Source of the DNA: Aspidiotus rigidus | Lineage: Eukaryota; Arthropoda; Insecta; Hemiptera; Diaspididae | DNA length: 64,000 nt | Direction of reading: 5' to 3' | Assembly (NCBI GenBank): GCA_035079385.1 | Contig: JAVHKY010000054.1 | Span: forward strand, 5,061,501-5,125,500 | Part shown: piece by piece, positions 45,401 through 55,470 of the stretch | Layout of the letters: every line of letters starts with the position of its first letter | How positions within the stretch are numbered: position 1 is the first letter of the stretch | The notes under the pieces: model-generated | Seen by the model: the letters and a program-made list of their open reading frames with translations, nothing else | The model's database searches: none | What the model was told of the DNA's origin: nothing | Translations under genes and position numbers: made by a program

Positions 45401-48400
45401 TTGGTATATATGTACGTGTAGTAGGCTACCTCGGTAGACATTATGGTACCGAAAAAAATCTCCATTACCTGGAAAAATTAGAAATCAGACTGTTTATCCA
45501 CATATAGGCTAATACTAACGAGTTCAAGTGTTGGAAAGATTTTCAGTAGAGCACATAGAGTTGTTCTCGGCAGAACCGTATCGAGAGGGAAGCATCAAAT
45601 TCAAAAAAAAAAAAAAAGAAAAAGGAAAGCAACATTCTTTTTTTCTTAACAGAAAGTTTTGCAGAACATTCTCTGACAGGAGACGTGAAATGTGATATAT
45701 AATATTCAAGTTGATGAATATATATTTAGATGAATAGCCACCAAACCGCATTGGTTGATTTTCATAAAACTTCTCTATCGGGAGCTTTAATCGATACAGC
45801 TTTTGGTGTATTAATGTCGCGTTCGATGTGTACGCGAGTTAAAAATGCGTTAAATAATATTGCATATTATTCACTCATGACATTCCTTGAACCTGAGTAG
45901 GCTTTAGGCTATTGTGCACAATATATATACGATCTAAAAATACATCACACACATAACTAAAGTAATCAAATAATCATTATTCTCTAGAATACGGCGCGCC
46001 TTGTTGGTGTGAAGCGGAAGAGATGTCTATTCGTCGACAGAAAATTTTATCATCCTGCTTGTACGATGATTGATGGAATTCTGCATCAGTCAACCTTCAA
46101 ATGGGTTGTTAGCTCGCTGACCTTCAAAATAGCCTACGAAGGCTGAAAACTTCACGGATAATTGACCTCTTTGACGCTACAGCAGTAGAGGATACGCGAA
46201 TTAAAGCTGATGATGTCTACTTTGTGTAGTGTCCTAAATAGAAGAAAATATACACGTTGTAGGTATTTTGGAACTGGAGGAAGACTCTTTGTGCGAATGG
46301 TTAGATTCTGAAACCAAAGGATGGCGCAAGATGCGGATCTTGAGGCAAGTAAATGAAATCAACTCGACCAAGAAATGGCGGAAAACCTTGATATATTATG
46401 TGTACTGCCTAACCTCGATTTTATTTTTCCCTCTTCTCAGGTGTGAAGCACATACGTTCATAATATTCATAAATATGAGAAAAAAAGAGGCACGTTATTT
46501 GAACATTTATAGGTAGTGTTCGATATTGGCACATTTTATCTGGCCGTACTCAAGAAACAAAGTGACCGACGTGTATTTACTGATCGGTCAATTTATTTGC
46601 TCGTGGTTTTTTACTATATGATTTACCATCATAATTCTACGAATCGGAAATTGAATATACACTCCTACTCTTCACGCAACTTATTGTTGTGTTCACGAGC
46701 TGCGAGAGATATCTACTCAATCGCGGAAATAATAATAATTTCAATATTTACTTTTGACCTACGCCACAGACCACAATGAAGAACTCTTCAATAGTAAGAA
46801 ATTGGAAGTCAATTGTAGCGCGTATGTAAGTTGATTAAATATTGTACTAAAAAGTCCACGTTCAACGATTTGAACTTCAAGGTTTTATTTCTTTTTGAGA
46901 AGGACGGAGTTAGACGTATTAATGTGCAGGGAAAGAACGCTCGGAAGAAACTGACGAAAAGACAAGCATGTCGCAAACTTGAAATACCGATTTGAAAAAG
47001 GTGACGAGCAGAAGGAGAAAAAAAAAATGAGTAAGAGAGAGAATGAAGAGGTCAATCCAGGGCTTGCATAACAACAATTATTTTTCACTTAATCGTTATA
47101 ACCGAAATGAAAAATCAATGTCGACCGATTGACTGCTAACCGTTATTTTTTGGTTATATCTGTTATTTGGCCAAAATAAATTTCAAGCTGCAAAAAAAAA
47201 AAATAAAAAAAAACAAAATAGGTACCATTGCAGTCTTTTGTTATATAAATCTTAGAGCCTGAAGTTTTTCCAAGTCCCCAAAATGATGACGTGACAACTT
47301 GAACGCGCTGCAATTTCAAGGAAGCCGTCGTTTTTCCAAATCCGTAGGGGATATGAAATTGTGTGCCTTCTTTTCCATATTTTACTGCTGATCTGATAAT
47401 TACCTATTAAAAATTCATGAATATTTTACTTTTTTTTGTGGCCCGTTAAACTCATTCTATGTGGCTCCATGTCCAAAAAAGTTGAGCACCGCTGCTCTAA
47501 GCTATACGATAGGAGTCAATTTTCAAGTTTTTCGCCGGATAGCACAAGGTGGATATATGATAGGAAAGGGACTTGAAAAACGACGGCTTCCTTAACGTCT
47601 AGGGAAAATCAGTAAAATTGTCTCACTGAACTCGATAACCTGTCCTATATTATTACACAACAACAAAAAAAAAAAAAAAAGACGGCTTCCTTAACGAAGT
47701 TGAACGAGGAACGCAGGAACCTGTTTTATGAGTCAAATGGGATTTGGTATTGAAAATTCACGGAAGCCTAGACCTAGATAAAGATAGTATAAAGAAGGTC
47801 TAGACCTACTATAAGCCTAGTATAATATAGTTTGAGAGTTTAAATTTTTCTCGAATCTCCAGCTATATATGATGGCTCGAGAGTTGAAATTTTTCCAAGT
47901 CCCCCTCCTACCATATATATATAGCTCGAGAGTTGAAATTTTTTCCAAGTCCCCCTCCTATAGAATCAATGAGTTTTTTAATTTTACGGTCATCCATCAT
48001 AGAGAAATATACTCACGAAGAGTAAGAAACACAAATACTAATTTTATTGCGGTTCTAGTATTTGTGTTTCTTACTCTTCGTGAGTATATTTCTCTATCTC
48101 CCTCCTATCATATATAGCTCGAGAGTCGAAATTTTTCCAAGTTTTTTGCTGGACGGCGCACGGCAAATTTCTCAAAAAGGCCCCCATAAAACAGGTTCCC
48201 TGTTAAAAATTCAAACCTCCGAGCTATATATAGACTTGGAAAAATTTCGACTCCAAGCTACATATGATAGGAAGGGCCTATCATATAGTCATTTGCGGTC
48301 TCGTGCTTGCATTCATTTGAGTAACTAATTAGGTCAAGGTTACTGATGACGTCGTACGGCAAATTGTTCAGCATAATGAAGGCTAAAAATTTGAGTTCAG

Positions 48401-51400
48401 TATAGACAATTGTTTCAAGCCCGGTAAAAAGCTAGGAAGGCAAATTTTGCAGCCAGGGGTCAGGAAATTACTCCAAGCGAAAACTGACCGACGAAAAAAA
48501 AAAAAAACGAAAAAAACTCACTTGAGAAATTAAGCATTGACGAAAGTTGTCAACATGAAAAACTCGTATGAGAAATTAGACGATGACGAAATTTTACAGT
48601 ACGTAGAATAAAAAACTAACTGTCTACCATTCTCCAATAATTACGTTTCGAGCAGATAAGTCGATATTTTTCATAGGGAGAATTGCCATGGTGGCAAAGA
48701 AAATATCTCTTAACCGGGACATTCTTACTGACAATGTCGTATGAGATCATCATCATCTCAGGCTCAGGCAAGTCACATCATTCGCTGGATTTCCAGTGTC
48801 TTCTCTTGTCTTTCGTCCTCTCATCATTTTGTTCAAGTCTTTGAGTTGTTTCACTCGGTAATGGCATCGAAGGCTGAAATTGTAATAATTCAGTTCCAGA
48901 ACGAGCACCAAAGACTACAAAAGCAATCTAAGTGTGGCTTCATAGCTTTAAAACCATCCTTGATAGGTACCGTTTCCGTATTGTTGGCATTCAATATTGA
49001 TGAAGAGGAGCATAACCTTGACTATGACGACAACTGCCTTTTCACGCATCTTTGGTGTATCGTCCACAATCTGACGTACTCAGTTTTGATTTGAATATTT
49101 CCGATATGTTTCAACATTTGTAATCTGATTCCAGTAAAAGAATTTTGACGTTCAAATATCAATCTGGAGTTACACGGTCTTTCGCAAGACGTAAGAAGAC
49201 TCACATCTCCTGTAAATTTTTGAGATAAATCGACCAAATTATGTCTACTCCATTCAGTTGATTGTTGGTCTGGATATTATTCCTACTAAATTTTGATTTT
49301 TGGTTGATTTTTGATCACTATGCGGAATACATTTCGACCCATTTTATTTGGTCGTTATAAATTGTCAATACAAAATGGAATTTTTCCTCGTTTCTTAGTT
49401 TAAAATTGATATTGTATTTATTACTCAATTTTGATTAAGATTTCTAGTCGATTTCTGGGCAGATATTTTGGGAGATACCTTGATCCATTTTCAGTAGATT
49501 TTTCCTCAACATCTACCAATATTTTTACTCTTCTTTTTTTTTTTTTGGTCTATTCTCATGCAAACCGCAGTCACTCATTTTTGCCCAAAATTTCCAGCCG
49601 ATTTCTTAGGAATGAATCAACTGTCATAATGCTCGCAAACTCGCAGCTAAATAAAGATATTTAAAATAAAATTTAAAATTTAAAAATTAATGTTCTTAAT
49701 TATAAAATTATTCAATAAATGAACATATTCTACTAATCATAAAAATATTCGATTTATTATATTCAATTTAAGGAGTTTCAACAGGAATAATTAATAAATA
49801 TATATTATACATATTTTTTTCTTAATTTTATATCAATTTTATTTTTTGAAATTAAATTTCAACTTTATTTAAGAAGTTTATAATACCTATAATATTATTT
49901 TGAAAAAATGAAGATCTTATTTAAATTTTCTTGATAATTATAGTTGATTTAATTAAAATTAATGTTTTCTCAGAATAATTTATTTAATAAAAATATTTAT
50001 ATTAATTTTCAATAAAAATTATTATAAAACAACTAAAAAATTGGAACTAAATAACTTTTTGTATGATTCAATTTATTTAACATATTTGATCCTTCAAATG
50101 AGAATTAATTATTTCAATCATTTCAGTGATTTTAAATAATCATATTGAACCAGAATTATATTTTTCATTTTTTTGTTCAATTTTACATTCAATTGATAGA
50201 AAATTATCAGGTCTATTTATGACAAATAAAAAAATTATTAAAAAACAATTTTTAAAGAGCTAATTTAAATAATAAATTAACATGAATTAAATTTATAAAA
50301 ATTAATTTATAAATAATAAATTGATAAAGAATAATGTTAATTATTGTATTATATCAATTAAATTATAATTATTAAATTTAAAATTAAAATTACGTAATAA
50401 TGTACGAATTTTATAAATTAAATTTAAATAAATAGATACATATAATATTTAGATTCATTTTAAAAAATTATTTATAAATGATTCAATTTTATTTGGTATA
50501 AATCTATGATAAATTCCACAAATTTCTGAACATTGTCCATAAATAATTGAAGGTATACTAATTAACATTGTAATTTTAGACCAAAATTGCACTCCTCTCG
50601 ATATAATCCTGCTAACGAGATTTCTATCTTCATTTCTTTCTTCTCTCACATGAGAAAGCTTTAGATATGGCCTGGTTTTTCCTGTCGAAAATGGTGGTCT
50701 ATTAATATCGTCTAACTATAAACCGTTTTATGGCGTCTCTATTGCCCAAAACTTGATTGTTCTACTTTGTCAAAAGGGGTCCTATTTGTAGTGGTCCGTT
50801 AATATCGCTTGAATATAGGCTACAACAGACTATTCACCCAAGTTGTTGTACAACAATATCAGGGGCGTAGCGAGGGGGGGCGTGGGGGTGTCTCACCCCT
50901 CCACAAGTTATTGCAGTCGGCAAAAAGCGGAGCAGTCGGCTTTGATTTTTGCCGCCCCTGAGCCTGAGTCGGCACTTCCACACATTCACCCCCCCCACAT
51001 AAATGGTCCTCGCTACGCCACTGAATGATATTACTAGTCGTATATAAGCCTACATTTTGTCGTGATTACATTCATTTGTTGTAATACTCAAATTTCTGAG
51101 GTACGTTCATTTTTTTTTTGTTGTTAGTCAATTTACGCTGGCGTACAACCTATTATTCTTGTCGTACTGACGCTCTATTCTGCCGTAGCATTAAATGGCA
51201 CCCATTTTATAATTGTCTACATTGCCCAGAAATCTACCAATCTTTTTCGTCATCAGAAGAATTCTAATTACGGTGGTTTGTTGACAATGATTAAATATTG
51301 ACTATGAGAAAATATTTTATATCGTCAAGGTTCCCGACTCTTTTTTTGGTCAAAAATTGTCAAAATATTATAGTCAATTGCAGAGGAAGTATGGCCAATG

Positions 51401-52323
51401 ACTGAGGATAGACCATTTTATGGTACCTACATCACCTATACAGATCAACTAATTTTTTCATTCAAAATTTTGTCAAGTTGCTTTAAATGTGGTCTAAATA
51501 TGTCACGGAAGAGCGGAAGTCAATCGACCGAAAAAGTTGGTCTGTTAATAGTCACTCATCAGAGCGCCCCCTCAGTCTATTTTTGGTCAACATTTACTCA
51601 AAATCAACTGAGATATCTGGTCGATCTGGTTTATCGGGCTTAAAACTGTCACCTAACTAGGTAAACCGTAAGATAGAAAAAAACGTTTTCTAGTATCACT
51701 CTCGCACGATAGATCATTATTCGTAAAACGTTGTTGTTCTTCGATATCAAATAGAACTATCCTATGCCAACAGACTCCGTGTGTGTTGCCAATACTTGGA
51801 TGGCTAGCCAGTTAACAACCGATAGAAGTTAAAGAAGCAGTATACTCGCAACTTTATAGATGAACGAAATTACGCTAAAAACAAGTGATGCGTCCGACAA
51901 AAACAGCGCTCGGATGCCATTTTCGATTCTTATTTTTTGAATAGTTAATGTTTGTTCAGCAGACCTTCCCCTTTTGTTCCCGCTTGCTATTGAGTTACGG
52001 TCGAGACGCGACTTCGAAAAATTAATTTTCATAACGATACATTTTTCTGTTTGCTAGATTCGATTTTCCACTTGAACGATAAACTCGATGGATGTTTACT
52101 GTTAAATAGGAGAATTTTTTTATATTATATAAAAACTAAAGTGTTTACGCACCCACATCGCCGGCATACTTCCAAACCAAATTAGCGTCACCATCATGCC
52201 AACATGACTAATGGCATTCAGAAATATCACAGGTCGATATCTCAACCAGTCTGTCAATAGGAACACAAATATCAATTCCACTAGCGAGATGTACGTTGCC
52301 ACTGGGTATATCTCTTGAATGAC
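23360..52323 (-). CDS. SLC19-family (reduced folate/thiamine carrier-like) membrane transporter, 5' incomplete
   Basis: Six exons join in perfect phase: 52323-52153, 45468-45261, 38145-38005, 37194-36937, 36858-36666 and 23615-23360 (stop); 408 residues in total. All have GT-AG borders. Family signatures: QEIYPVATYISLVELIFVFL and LTDWLRYRPVI; EVAYYTYIYTKVGKEHYQ, VTSYMRTSSLLGR; GGLITFSWALFLPPVK; a Tyr/Trp-rich start of the second half (SMWYALFLCGFNQ); SEIAKNIPSDCYALVFGINT in the last exon. SLC19 proteins have 12 membrane helices and carry folates or thiamine across membranes; the substrate here cannot be told. Helix 1 and the start codon are missing: no matching exon was found on the minus strand up to 64000. 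The C terminus is basic (KGKKKKRRR). The introns, up to 13 kb, are packed with transposons. Confidence 0.9.
24825..25345 (-). pseudogene. Non-LTR retrotransposon fragment: RNase H end and C-terminal tail
   Basis: Read on the minus strand: TFIWIPGHINLPEHDAVD and RVAKNA (end of an RNase H domain), then RLRIGHTRIKHSYL, a PPYCPYC zinc-like motif and STVKHFFSCPLL. This is the C-terminal order of Jockey/I-type ORF2. The frame stays largely open, but the rest of ORF2 is absent. It lies in the 13-kb last intron of the SLC19-like gene. Confidence 0.65.
26608..26700 (+). pseudogene. cox1: Mitochondrial cox1 5'-end fragment (copy A)
   Basis: With TGA read as Trp: NKWTYTTNHKT, close to the conserved start of insect COX1 (KWxxSTNHKDIG). 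After one shift the frame resumes towards the next conserved block. Confidence 0.6.
26930..27075 (+). pseudogene. cytb: Mitochondrial cytochrome b fragment (copy A)
   Basis: From 27015: HIELEWHFSFF, with Trp from TGA, matching the HIxPEWYFLFAYxILRSI block of cytochrome b. Copy A lacks the codons between FF and RKLLG. Confidence 0.6.
27311..27425 (-). pseudogene. cox2: Mitochondrial cox2 3'-end fragment (copy A)
   Basis: Minus strand: YGQCSEIFGIYHGFIPIKIE, then SFDLNNFF and a TAA stop; the copper-site block of COX2 is GQCSEICGxNHxFMPI. The second copper-binding Cys is Phe here. Confidence 0.75.
28350..28560 (-). pseudogene. RTE-like LINE C-terminal fragment
   Basis: Minus-strand frame: LLRQGKIEGKRGIGRKRQSW, then MKNIREWTG and EQLVRAAENREI followed by a stop. 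GKIEGKRGxGR...SWxxNIREWTG...R is the recurrent C-terminal tail of many insect LINE reverse-transcriptase ORFs. Only about 70 codons remain. It starts a little beyond the right end of copy A. Confidence 0.6.
28600..31590. other. Intronic stretch without recognisable features
   Basis: Between exons 5 and 6 of the SLC19-like gene. AT-rich, with only short spurious frames on both strands. Nothing supportable seen. Confidence 0.4.
31604..31708. repeat. Fold-back element, family copy 1
   Basis: AAGGATAGAAGTTCATACCT and CGAGAA on the left pair with TTCTCGAGG and the inverted copy on the right; loop about 40 bp. The flanking CACATGAAGGA / TCTTAACGTG also pairs loosely. A second copy of the same family is at 42117-42232. 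Confidence 0.65.
32155..32400. repeat. Inverted repeat with about 65-bp arms
   Basis: Left 32155-32225 and right 32336-32400 share, inverted, AGCTAAC, ATGTCTCC, AGATAC and AATGTAG-type words; the loop is about 110 bp. The two short frames starting MSPPEI (minus) and MSPPQI (plus) are simply the two arms read outward. Confidence 0.5.
33045..33735. mobile_element. Long-TIR element (arms about 120 bp)
   Basis: Left arm 33055-33175 and right arm 33600-33730 are inverted copies (GTAATAGG.CCCCTT, CAGTTCCAAAA, TTGACCAAAAATGA, GGACATACAT). Between them lie TAACCGTT/AACGGTTA-type repeats and poly-A/poly-T runs. It is non-coding. Confidence 0.55.
34050..34193. mobile_element. hAT-type MITE with exact 8-bp target duplication
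   Basis: 144 bp from CAGGGGGGGGCGAAAGGG to GGCTACGCCCCTG, flanked by CCTTGCGC on both sides (34042-34049 and 34194-34201). An exact 8-bp duplication and CAGGGG..CCCCTG ends fit the hAT superfamily. Removing it restores the interrupted LINE frame context. Confidence 0.8.
34463..34915. mobile_element. TA-flanked MITE, pogo/mariner-like (453 bp)
   Basis: Terminal inverted repeats CAGTGGAAACTCTATATAAC (left) and its complement (right), at least 24 bp, flanked by TA on both sides (34461-34462, 34916-34917). The phrase TTCGTTATATAGA recurs inside. CAGTGGAA ends and TA duplication fit pogo/Tigger-type elements. It is inserted in the LINE fragment. Confidence 0.8.
35561..36330. other. Intronic stretch, no gene seen
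   Basis: AT-rich; poly-T run at 36081-36101. No recognisable element. Confidence 0.4.
36335..36416 (+). repeat. (GA)n microsatellite
   Basis: About 40 uninterrupted GA units, some 250 bp downstream (in gene direction) of SLC19-like exon 5. Confidence 0.95.
38405..38885. repeat. Large palindrome with a third arm copy
   Basis: Arms 38545-38660 and 38675-38795 are inverted copies, meeting at CCTATATAATTAATCTTATAGG. A further direct copy of the left arm follows at 38798-38876. All copies share TAAGAGCAATGTTAGAAATA, AACACGTAGGAGAATA and GACATGGAAAA. A perfect RNA hairpin of over 100 bp could form. It lies in the intron just upstream of SLC19-like exon 3, with no TSD identified. Confidence 0.7.
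39042..39444. mobile_element. MITE, 403 bp, about 45-bp TIRs
   Basis: TAGACTAAATCGCCGTGACG at the left and its complement at the right, with homology continuing through TCATTCA.G.ACATT.ACTGATAACA. It is non-coding and lies in an SLC19-like intron. Confidence 0.75.
40698..40774. repeat. Short fold-back, second copy of the 7.3-kb family
   Basis: GGAGTTATCTGTCAATAGAG and GCTCTTTTGACAGATGACTC pair; the loop contains CCCAATCAATATAATTCTTA, similar (inverted) to the loop at 7309-7388. Confidence 0.6.
41110..41640. repeat. Direct duplication of an A-rich block ending in GGTCGGC/AGTCGGC
   Basis: ACTGACCCAAAGAAA followed by an A/G-rich run and TTGCAATACGGTTGG occurs at 41120-41170; the second copy with ATTGCAATACAGTCGG ends at 41632. 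GGTCGGC also appears at 40614 and 41210. It is possibly one degraded element. Confidence 0.4.
42117..42232. repeat. Fold-back element, family copy 2
   Basis: Left CATGTTAAGAGAGGATATAG and right TATCCTTTCTTAACAT pair, with CACACCTCAAGAATGGAACG / CATTCCATTTTTGAGGTAC inside. Same family as 31604-31708. Confidence 0.6.
42432..42740. mobile_element. MITE, 309 bp, about 58-bp TIRs
   Basis: TGCTGCTGCAGTTGTCTCCC plus TTCAAAAATGTAAAC and GCGTGTTA at the left pair with AATAACACGCAAAAAG, TTTGTTTACTTTTTGAAGGG and CAGCTGCAGCAGG at the right. Confidence 0.65.
42929..43190. mobile_element. Hairpin MITE, 262 bp, about 40-bp arms
   Basis: CTGCAGTCTTTGACTATATA then GTGGACTGCGCTAGCG (left) pairs with CGCTTAGCGCAGTCC then TAAAGTCAAAGTCTGCAG (right). 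The GC-richer interior has an open minus-strand frame of about 60 codons with no recognisable domain. Confidence 0.65.
43647..44182. mobile_element. MITE, 536 bp, with nested inverted repeats
   Basis: Outer arms AATGCTGCTTGCTGAAGTTC...TCTTTGTTTAC and the inverted copy at the right. A second inner pair, TATACCTCTTATGGACTGAG / CTCAGTCCATAAGAGGTATA (43724 and 43900), forms its own hairpin. GCTTATGGGAAATT also recurs inverted. It is non-coding. Confidence 0.7.
45470..47480. other. Intronic stretch, no gene seen
   Basis: Between SLC19-like exons at 52.2 and 45.4 kb. Poly-A tracts near 45.6 and 47.2 kb; GTTATAACCG repeats around 47.09-47.17 kb resemble the interior of the 33.0-kb element. Small frames on both strands look spurious. 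Confidence 0.35.
47500..48300. repeat. Array of GCTCGAGAGTTGAAATTTTT repeats with an embedded hairpin
   Basis: The unit (AGCTCGAGAGT-GAAATTTTTCCAAGTCCCCCTCCTA.CATATATA) occurs at about 47870, 47925 and 48115, with an inverted piece at 48225-48260. A second word, GACGGCTTCCTTAACG, repeats at 47582 and 47681. A fold-back (47999-48097) splits the array. Confidence 0.6.
47999..48097. repeat. Perfect 43-bp-arm fold-back
   Basis: ATAGAGAAATATACTCACGA and AGAGTAAGAAACACAAATAC on the left are perfectly inverted on the right; the loop is about 13-15 bp. Perfect arms suggest recent origin or gene conversion. No target duplication is clear. Confidence 0.75.
49714..49800 (+). pseudogene. cox1: Mitochondrial cox1 5'-end fragment (copy B)
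   Basis: NKWTYSTNHKNI with TGA as Trp, the best-preserved COX1 start among the four copies. Confidence 0.68.
50141..50225 (+). pseudogene. cytb: Mitochondrial cytochrome b fragment (copy B)
   Basis: HIEPELYFSFFCSILHSIDR then KLSGLFM; aligns with HIxPEWYFLFAYxILRSIxxKLGG. The family Trp is Leu in this copy. Confidence 0.7.
50462..50600 (-). pseudogene. cox2: Mitochondrial cox2 3'-end fragment (copy B)
   Basis: YGQCSEICGIYHRFIPNKIE then SFINNF; both copper-site Cys and the His are present. The upstream part of the minus frame (FWSKITM) fits the preceding COX2 strand only loosely. Confidence 0.78.
50860..51023. mobile_element. hAT-type MITE (164 bp)
   Basis: CAGGGGCGTAGCGAGGGGG at the left and CCTCGCTACGCCACTG at the right. 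The flanks AACAATAT and AATGATAT agree at 6 of 8 positions, a plausible decayed 8-bp duplication. The terminal word matches the element at 34050-34193. Confidence 0.65.
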
Positions 52324-53217
52324 CTAGAAAAAGCGAAAAAAATTGTAATTAACATTTTTAATGATAAATGAAGTTCATCGACGCCCAGCTTACAATGGTC
52401 AATGATGATATAGGAAACAGATGATTAAATTTTGAAGAAAGATCACAAGAACCGATAGGAATAAGGTCAGTCCCGAAACATTACCAAAATTTTATATCGC
52501 AGAACTATTGATTCTTGGGCAGGAGCACACGTTACGTAGTAACTCAATAAGCCATGCAATCGAAAATGTGGTAGCTTTCAACACATTTTTTTACTGATTA
52601 TAGGTACCTAGCTGAAAATTCAAGATAGGTCCGAACCCTTTCTTTCCGCTCTTTGTAATCAGCAATGGAGAAAATGGCTAATGTTTCGGAGCATTCGAAG
52701 AAATAAGTCCCGGGTTGCTTACATTCAATTCTTTTCATTAAATGCTTTCGCACCAAACAATATTGGGATTTAAACTTAGAGTTGGGGAGTTGGTAGCCCT
52801 GACGATATTCACCCTTTCGTTCAATGCACTTTAAATGAAGAAATTTCACGCACTATAATCAATAGGATATCGTTTTTTCAAGCAAATACAAGCATAAATT
52901 TTGTAGTCTGTATCATCAACATAAAATACAAAAAAAAATTTGCAGCAATAAATGATATATTGACAAGATAACAGTTGATTGAAAATCAATGTATGAACGT
53001 ACATAAATTCTCTGATTCACCCTTTCAGTAGCGCTCTCTAGTGTAGGTTTAAACCCCAATAGAGGACAAAATCCCTAACAAGTCTTGGGTTATATAAAAA
53101 ATTCGGTTCACGGGATAGGCGGGCGTTCAACAAATTCATTTCGGGATAAGCTATTTGAAAAAAAAAATCTGAAAAACTTGGTCTAACGAATGTTGGCCAT
53201 TATTCAATCGAACAAAA

Positions 53218-53403
53218 ATGGAAGCATTTTTACGAAGTAAATTAAAAACCTTGAAGGAAGGGAGGAGAAAAGGAGAACAAATAATTAGATCGGACGATAA
53301 TATTATAAAATTCCTGAGAGGGAACAAAGCATACCATACAGTGGCTTACGACAGGCATGAATGGTACAGGTTGAGGGGGAGAGGGCTATACTGGAGGCGA
53401 TAA
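53218..53403 (+). pseudogene. LINE-like C-terminal scrap
   Basis: A 61-codon frame ending AYDRHEWYRLRGRGLYWRR-stop. A-x-DRxxWR near the end is usual for RTE-type ORFs, but no reverse transcriptase precedes it. Weak call. Confidence 0.3.
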
Positions 53404-53539
53404 GCGTCAAAAATAAGGCCAACCTTGCACTTTTTGATAAAAGTATGAAGTTCGGTATACTTCTTTATCTCACTCTCAGTTACCAAATTTGATCGGGAGA
53501 CACACTCGCAGACCCCCAGGACCCCTCAAGGGGGTACTT

Positions 53540-53990
53540 TCCACAAAATTTTTTGGGGATTCTTTCTAAATTCTACGGTAAATTTCACACAGGAGTCCGT
53601 TCAAATTTTCTCAAAAACGCATATTTTTTACTTTGAGTTGTGGGGGTTTGAGTCCTCTTGCCCCTCTTAGAGACCTCCAGAAATTTTTTTACCATTTTTC
53701 CGAATTCTACGGTAAATTCTACATGAGAATTTGTTGAACTTGGAAAAAAAAAATCAACATCAAATTTTTACGGCTTGTGCCCCTCTCAACACCTCCCCCG
53801 AGGGCCCCAGGAATTTTTGCACAATTTTTCTCGAATTTCGCGCTAAATTCTACTTCTGTACCCATTAAGTAAGATTTTTCTAGAAAACGCAAAATATTTT
53901 TTCCTCAATTTGGGGGGAGGCCCCTGAGGCCTTTGAATTTTTTTACTATTTTTCCCAAATTCTACGGAACGCGTGAAAATATGTTGAAAT
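53540..53990 (+). repeat. Degenerate tandem repeat, about 130-140 bp period
   Basis: Around AATTCTACGGTAAATTCTAC, occurring in variants near 53570, 53708, 53838 and 53960, each preceded by a T-rich run and a CCCCT-rich segment (GGGGGTACTTTCC, TTGCCCCTCTTAG, CCCCGAGGGCCCC, GGGGGAGGCCCCTG). Confidence 0.5.
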
Positions 53991-54999
53991 ATGTCACTTC
54001 AATTTTACCTCTATTTTAGGGGTTATAAGCCTCTCAGCGCCCCTAAAATGTCGGAAGAATTATTTGATATTCTTCTTCGAATTTGGCGGTCCGAATTACG
54101 TAAGAATCCACTTAAATTGGGAACCAAAAAGAATATTTCAGTCATTTATATGCAAGAACTCCTTCCAGTTAGGCAACCTGCCATAACGGGACCCATACGG
54201 GGCTTTGGACCGTGGCGCCATGGCTCAAATTTTTCATTTAAGCATACTGAATGTTCGTTCCAAATTTCGTGATTTTAACACGAAATGCAAAGTTGATCTC
54301 ACAATTTGCACTAAGTCGCCAGACTAAGACACTTGTGTACTAAGAAAGACATGAAACACGATCTTTATATTTTATTTGGCCATGTCAGAAAATTTTTCTA
54401 TCAGCTTTTTAAGTGCTGCTCATCATGATTGTAAATGTTTGAAATTACCATTGATTTATATCAGAAATACGTATAAGGTCCAAAGTATCCTACGTAGTTC
54501 AAAATTACAATCATCCGTAATGTAATTCTGCCGCTCATTCTTACATGATGATCCAGAGTTATTTTTCTTTCCTTCTTTGATGGCAGCACTATAGATTATC
54601 TGTATTTTGTATAATCAAGTTTATTTACTGTTGTCTGTTGACTGTTGAGTTTTATGAAATGTCCAACCATCGTCGCTCGTGATTAGGTGGTGCGGGAAAC
54701 GACGAGAGATTATTTTTAACTGCGTGAGCTTTCTTCTCTCTCTCTCACTATAGTATTAAGACTAGCGTACAAGCAACTTCTTTTTAGTCTGAACTTTTCC
54801 TTTCTTTTACTCATTAATTTTGAAAAATCACTGCAGAGCTGAGATGGAAGATGTGATCGGCTCGCTAAAACAAAATGGTAAGAATTTTTATGTCTCAGAT
54901 AAAAGAAATTACCTGGTATCTATAGGTATGACTTTAAGATGAGAAATTTTCTGCCTCGCCCCCTGTCAAATCGTTTATGCTTTTTTCCTTTTTTTTTGT

Positions 55000-55470
55000 C
55001 AATTTGAGATCGGTATAAAGTCGACCGGCATACATTAGCAGAGTAAGAACGTGCGTAGTCGATAAAAAATTTAGGGAAGTCGACTCGAAATTGACTCCAG
55101 ATAGGTATCGATTGTTGGTCGATTCCAGGTCAGTCGACGAATTTGAGGTTACAAATAAATTAAAATCGGCTCTGCGGCGTAGTTGATTATAGGTTGATAG
55201 AACATTTGGAGAGTTCTACTCGAATTCGACTTCAGAACGATCTCGATTATTGGTTGATAAATTTGGAGTTGCAAACCGACTTGTAATCCGCCCAACGGAA
55301 ACGTTGACTTGAAATAAACCCAATAAAGAAGTCGACTCGTAAACGACTTCAGATCGACGTCATTTTTAGGTCAATTTAAAGACGACCAGCGCATATTATC
55401 ACAGAACTAAATGAAGCTACTTGAAGTCGACTTAACAGAACAATTGATTCGAGATCAATATAAAAATTGG
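55000..55470. repeat. GTCGAC-rich degenerate repeat, left flank of copy C
   Basis: Many variants of GTCGACTCGAAATTGACTCC and AGATCGA.GT..ATTGTTGG; the same words (AAAGTCGACCGGC, GACTCGAAATCG) continue on the other side of copy C at 57630-58000. Copy C therefore inserted into an older element of this composition. Confidence 0.5.

Larger units (their letters stand above)
49212..51638 (+). mobile_element. TIR transposon with captured mitochondrial DNA, copy B (left end missing)
   Basis: Aligns with copy A from its base about 26112 onward; the left about 110 bp including the TIR are absent. The right end GGTCGATCTGGTTTATCGGG is intact. A foreign segment (about 50834-51203) interrupts the right arm and itself contains a hAT-type MITE. 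It lies in the intron between SLC19-like exons at 52.2 and 45.4 kb. Confidence 0.72.

Noticed and set aside
54844..54877. Possible first exon (MEDVIGSLKQN then GTAAGAAT)
   Set aside because: Only 11 codons before a donor-like GT, and no downstream exon could be linked.
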